From the IMG/VR virus record IMGVR_UViG_3300045283_000417, positions 1-41,175 of that record: a stretch of 41,175 bases of DNA. One strand, written 5' to 3'. Shown here piece by piece: positions 40,089-41,175 of this stretch; position 1 is the stretch's first letter, and each line of letters starts with the position of its first letter. The notes beneath the pieces were generated by a model. That model worked only from the letters and a program-made list of their open reading frames with translations, was not told the DNA's origin and made no database searches. The position numbers were made by a program, and so were the translations under genes. The stretch is from a virus.

Positions 40089-40106
40089 TCTTGCTCTGCG
40101 AGGCTG
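40087..40106 (+). other. Leader motif resembling RP4 pre-traJ sequence
   Basis: The run TGCTCTGCGAGGCTG (40092-40106), preceded by AATCT, matches the untranslated leader just before traJ in the RP4 oriT region as I recall it (one mismatch in 20). Here traJ starts 400 bases further on, after an Ea22-like gene. The motif also occurs in other phages and plasmids, so chance transfer is possible. Confidence 0.4.
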
Positions 40107-40130
40107 AAACTTAATCGTGAGGAAAGAGAA

Positions 40131-40505
40131 ATGGACCAGCGCCAACAGTTTGAAAAGTGGTGGAATAGCTTGCCGCTTTCGTATCGAATGACATTCCAGA
40201 CAAATGAGCATCATTGGGTGGGCTATCAAGCCGCGCTCGCCGCTGCACCAACACCGCCAGTGCGAGAGAGTGAACCGGTTGCTTACCAGATGTGGCACCC
40301 GAACTTTCCAACATGGGTAAATTGCAATAAGTCAGTGGCCGATCAAATGGCTACCTACAACGAAGGTCACATAATACGTCCGCTCTTTACCCATCCGGCA
40401 GATGACAAACTCAGGAAGGCTGCGGAAGAAGCTGCTGAAGTCCTTGAGTGGTATCACGAAGAAAGAATATCCGGTGAACTTCGTGCCGCACTCAAAGAAG
40501 AATGA
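40131..40505 (+). CDS. Ea22-like phage protein
   Basis: 124 residues with GAGGAAAGAG before the ATG. FEKWWNSLPLSYRM, VGYQAALAAAPTPPVRESEPVAYQM and PLFTHPADDKLRKAAEEAAEVLEWY are all standard for the Ea22/DUF551-type family of lambdoid early accessory genes. Its presence upstream of traJ with a 4-base overlap makes it part of the tra operon. Its function in phages is not known. Confidence 0.72.
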   Translation: MDQRQQFEKWWNSLPLSYRMTFQTNEHHWVGYQAALAAAPTPPVRESEPVAYQMWHPNFPTWVNCNKSVADQMATYNEGHIIRPLFTHPADDKLRKAAEEAAEVLEWYHEERISGELRAALKEE

Positions 40506-40837
40506 CACGCCCCCGCGCTAAACCCATCAAGGTATGGGTATCTGAAGATGAGCGCGCCGAAATCCTACGGCTTGCCGCTTCCGCGAATCTCTCGCAATCC
40601 GCTTACCTCCGCGCTGCCGGATTAAATCAGCGAATCCGATCCATCATTGACATAGAAGCCGTGAACGAACTCGCAAAAGTGAACGGGGATTTAGGACGTG
40701 TGGCCGGCCTATTGAAACTCTGGCTGGCTGAGAAACGCGGCATAGGTGCCGACCCTAAGCGCGTTGAAAAGACAATGGACGATTTTCGCGCCATTCAAAC
40801 AAGATTACTTAATATTATGGGGAGTGTAATGAGATGA
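40502..40837 (+). CDS. traJ: TraJ-like relaxosome protein
   Basis: 111 residues. IKVWVSEDERAEILRLAASANLSQSAYLRAAGLNQRI is the ribbon-helix-helix MobC/TraJ domain, followed by VNELAKVNGDLGRVAGLLKLWL, the most characteristic RP4 TraJ segment (ELARINGDLGRLGGLLKLWL as recalled). RP4 TraJ (123 residues) binds the inverted repeat at nic and lets TraI cut. Overlaps both neighbours by 4 bases. The relaxase it would serve is not within the window. Confidence 0.85.
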   Translation: MTRPRAKPIKVWVSEDERAEILRLAASANLSQSAYLRAAGLNQRIRSIIDIEAVNELAKVNGDLGRVAGLLKLWLAEKRGIGADPKRVEKTMDDFRAIQTRLLNIMGSVMR

Positions 40838-41175
40838 GAGTTGGTGAACTTACCGGCGCGAAGCTGGATTACTGGGTAGCGAAGGCAGAGGGGGCCGACA
40901 AGATCACACCATCTGATCTTACCAAGCGTATTCGAATCGGAGAAAGGTACGGCATCTACTCCCCCTCAACAGACTGGTCACAGGGCGGGCCGATTATCCA
41001 AAACAATTTCATTGAATTGGCGTGGAACGGTGACCCAAGCGAATGCAAAGCATCGTGGATGCACAATAATGGAGTTTATTCGTGGCAATTTGGACCTGAT
41101 GCATTGACAGCGGCCATGCGCTGCTATGTTGCCGCAAGGTTTGGTGAAGAGGTCGATGATAGCCAAGCGGATTGA
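40834..41175 (+). CDS. DUF2591-like phage protein
   Basis: 113 residues. VGELTGAKLDYWVAKAEG and YSPSTDWSQGGPIIQNNFIEL are the core of the DUF2591 family of small phage early proteins. TAAMRCYVAARFGEE is the usual ending. Its stop falls exactly at the window edge. ATGA overlap with traJ puts it in the tra operon. Function unknown. Confidence 0.75.
   Translation: MRVGELTGAKLDYWVAKAEGADKITPSDLTKRIRIGERYGIYSPSTDWSQGGPIIQNNFIELAWNGDPSECKASWMHNNGVYSWQFGPDALTAAMRCYVAARFGEEVDDSQAD

Overview
The window is most of a tailed-phage (podovirus-like) genome, joined without a break to a plasmid conjugation module of the IncP/RP4 type. Together they suggest a phage-plasmid that could move both in virions and by mobilisation. 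The host is probably a Gram-negative proteobacterium: there are two spanin-like pairs, three lipoboxes and GH19/GH24 endolysins. The virion genes and moderate GC would fit a betaproteobacterium, but that is a weak inference. No integrase, tRNA or CRISPR array was seen.

Layout. (1) 1-5101, rightward early operon: a DNA methyltransferase cut by the window edge, a winged-helix replication initiator whose coding sequence carries five iteron-like repeats, a probable helicase-loader partner, a PC-motif protein, a VRR-NUC nuclease, an HNH/Ref-like protein, a double-HTH protein, a small zinc-finger protein missed by length cut-offs, and a candidate late regulator. Most genes overlap by 4 bases. (2) 5126-6342, a leftward three-gene cassette (LPD29-type protein, acidic protein, small XRE-type regulator). 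Its promoter has an inverted-repeat operator filling the -35/-10 spacer. (3) 6381-6472, a rightward promoter followed within about 45 bases by an intrinsic terminator, like a Q-dependent late promoter. (4) 6486-37572, late operon: lysis cassette 1 (spanin-like pair, GH19), TerS/TerL/portal, an inserted pair that includes a TIM-barrel glycosidase, scaffold, capsid, adaptors, fibre, lysis cassette 2 (small membrane protein, spanin-like pair, holin, SAR-GH24), tail and internal virion proteins, a GNAT protein, and a 2065-residue polyvalent virion protein with a RadC/JAMM-like motif. Several intrinsic terminators punctuate this operon without obvious new promoters, which fits processive antitermination.

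(5) 37647-39423, leftward: TraM-like, one unknown, TraL-like ATPase, TraK-like. (6) 39424-39716: a candidate oriT whose nick region, inverted repeat, spacing and orientation match RP4 as recalled. (7) 39717-41175, rightward: a zinc-binding coiled-coil protein, an Ea22-like phage protein, TraJ-like, and a DUF2591-like phage protein. The order traM-traL-traK-oriT-traJ is that of RP4, but phage-type genes sit inside the traJ operon, which argues against a chimeric assembly. The relaxase (traI) is not in the window and would be expected just beyond the right edge.

All calls come from reading the sequence and remembered family features; no search was run.
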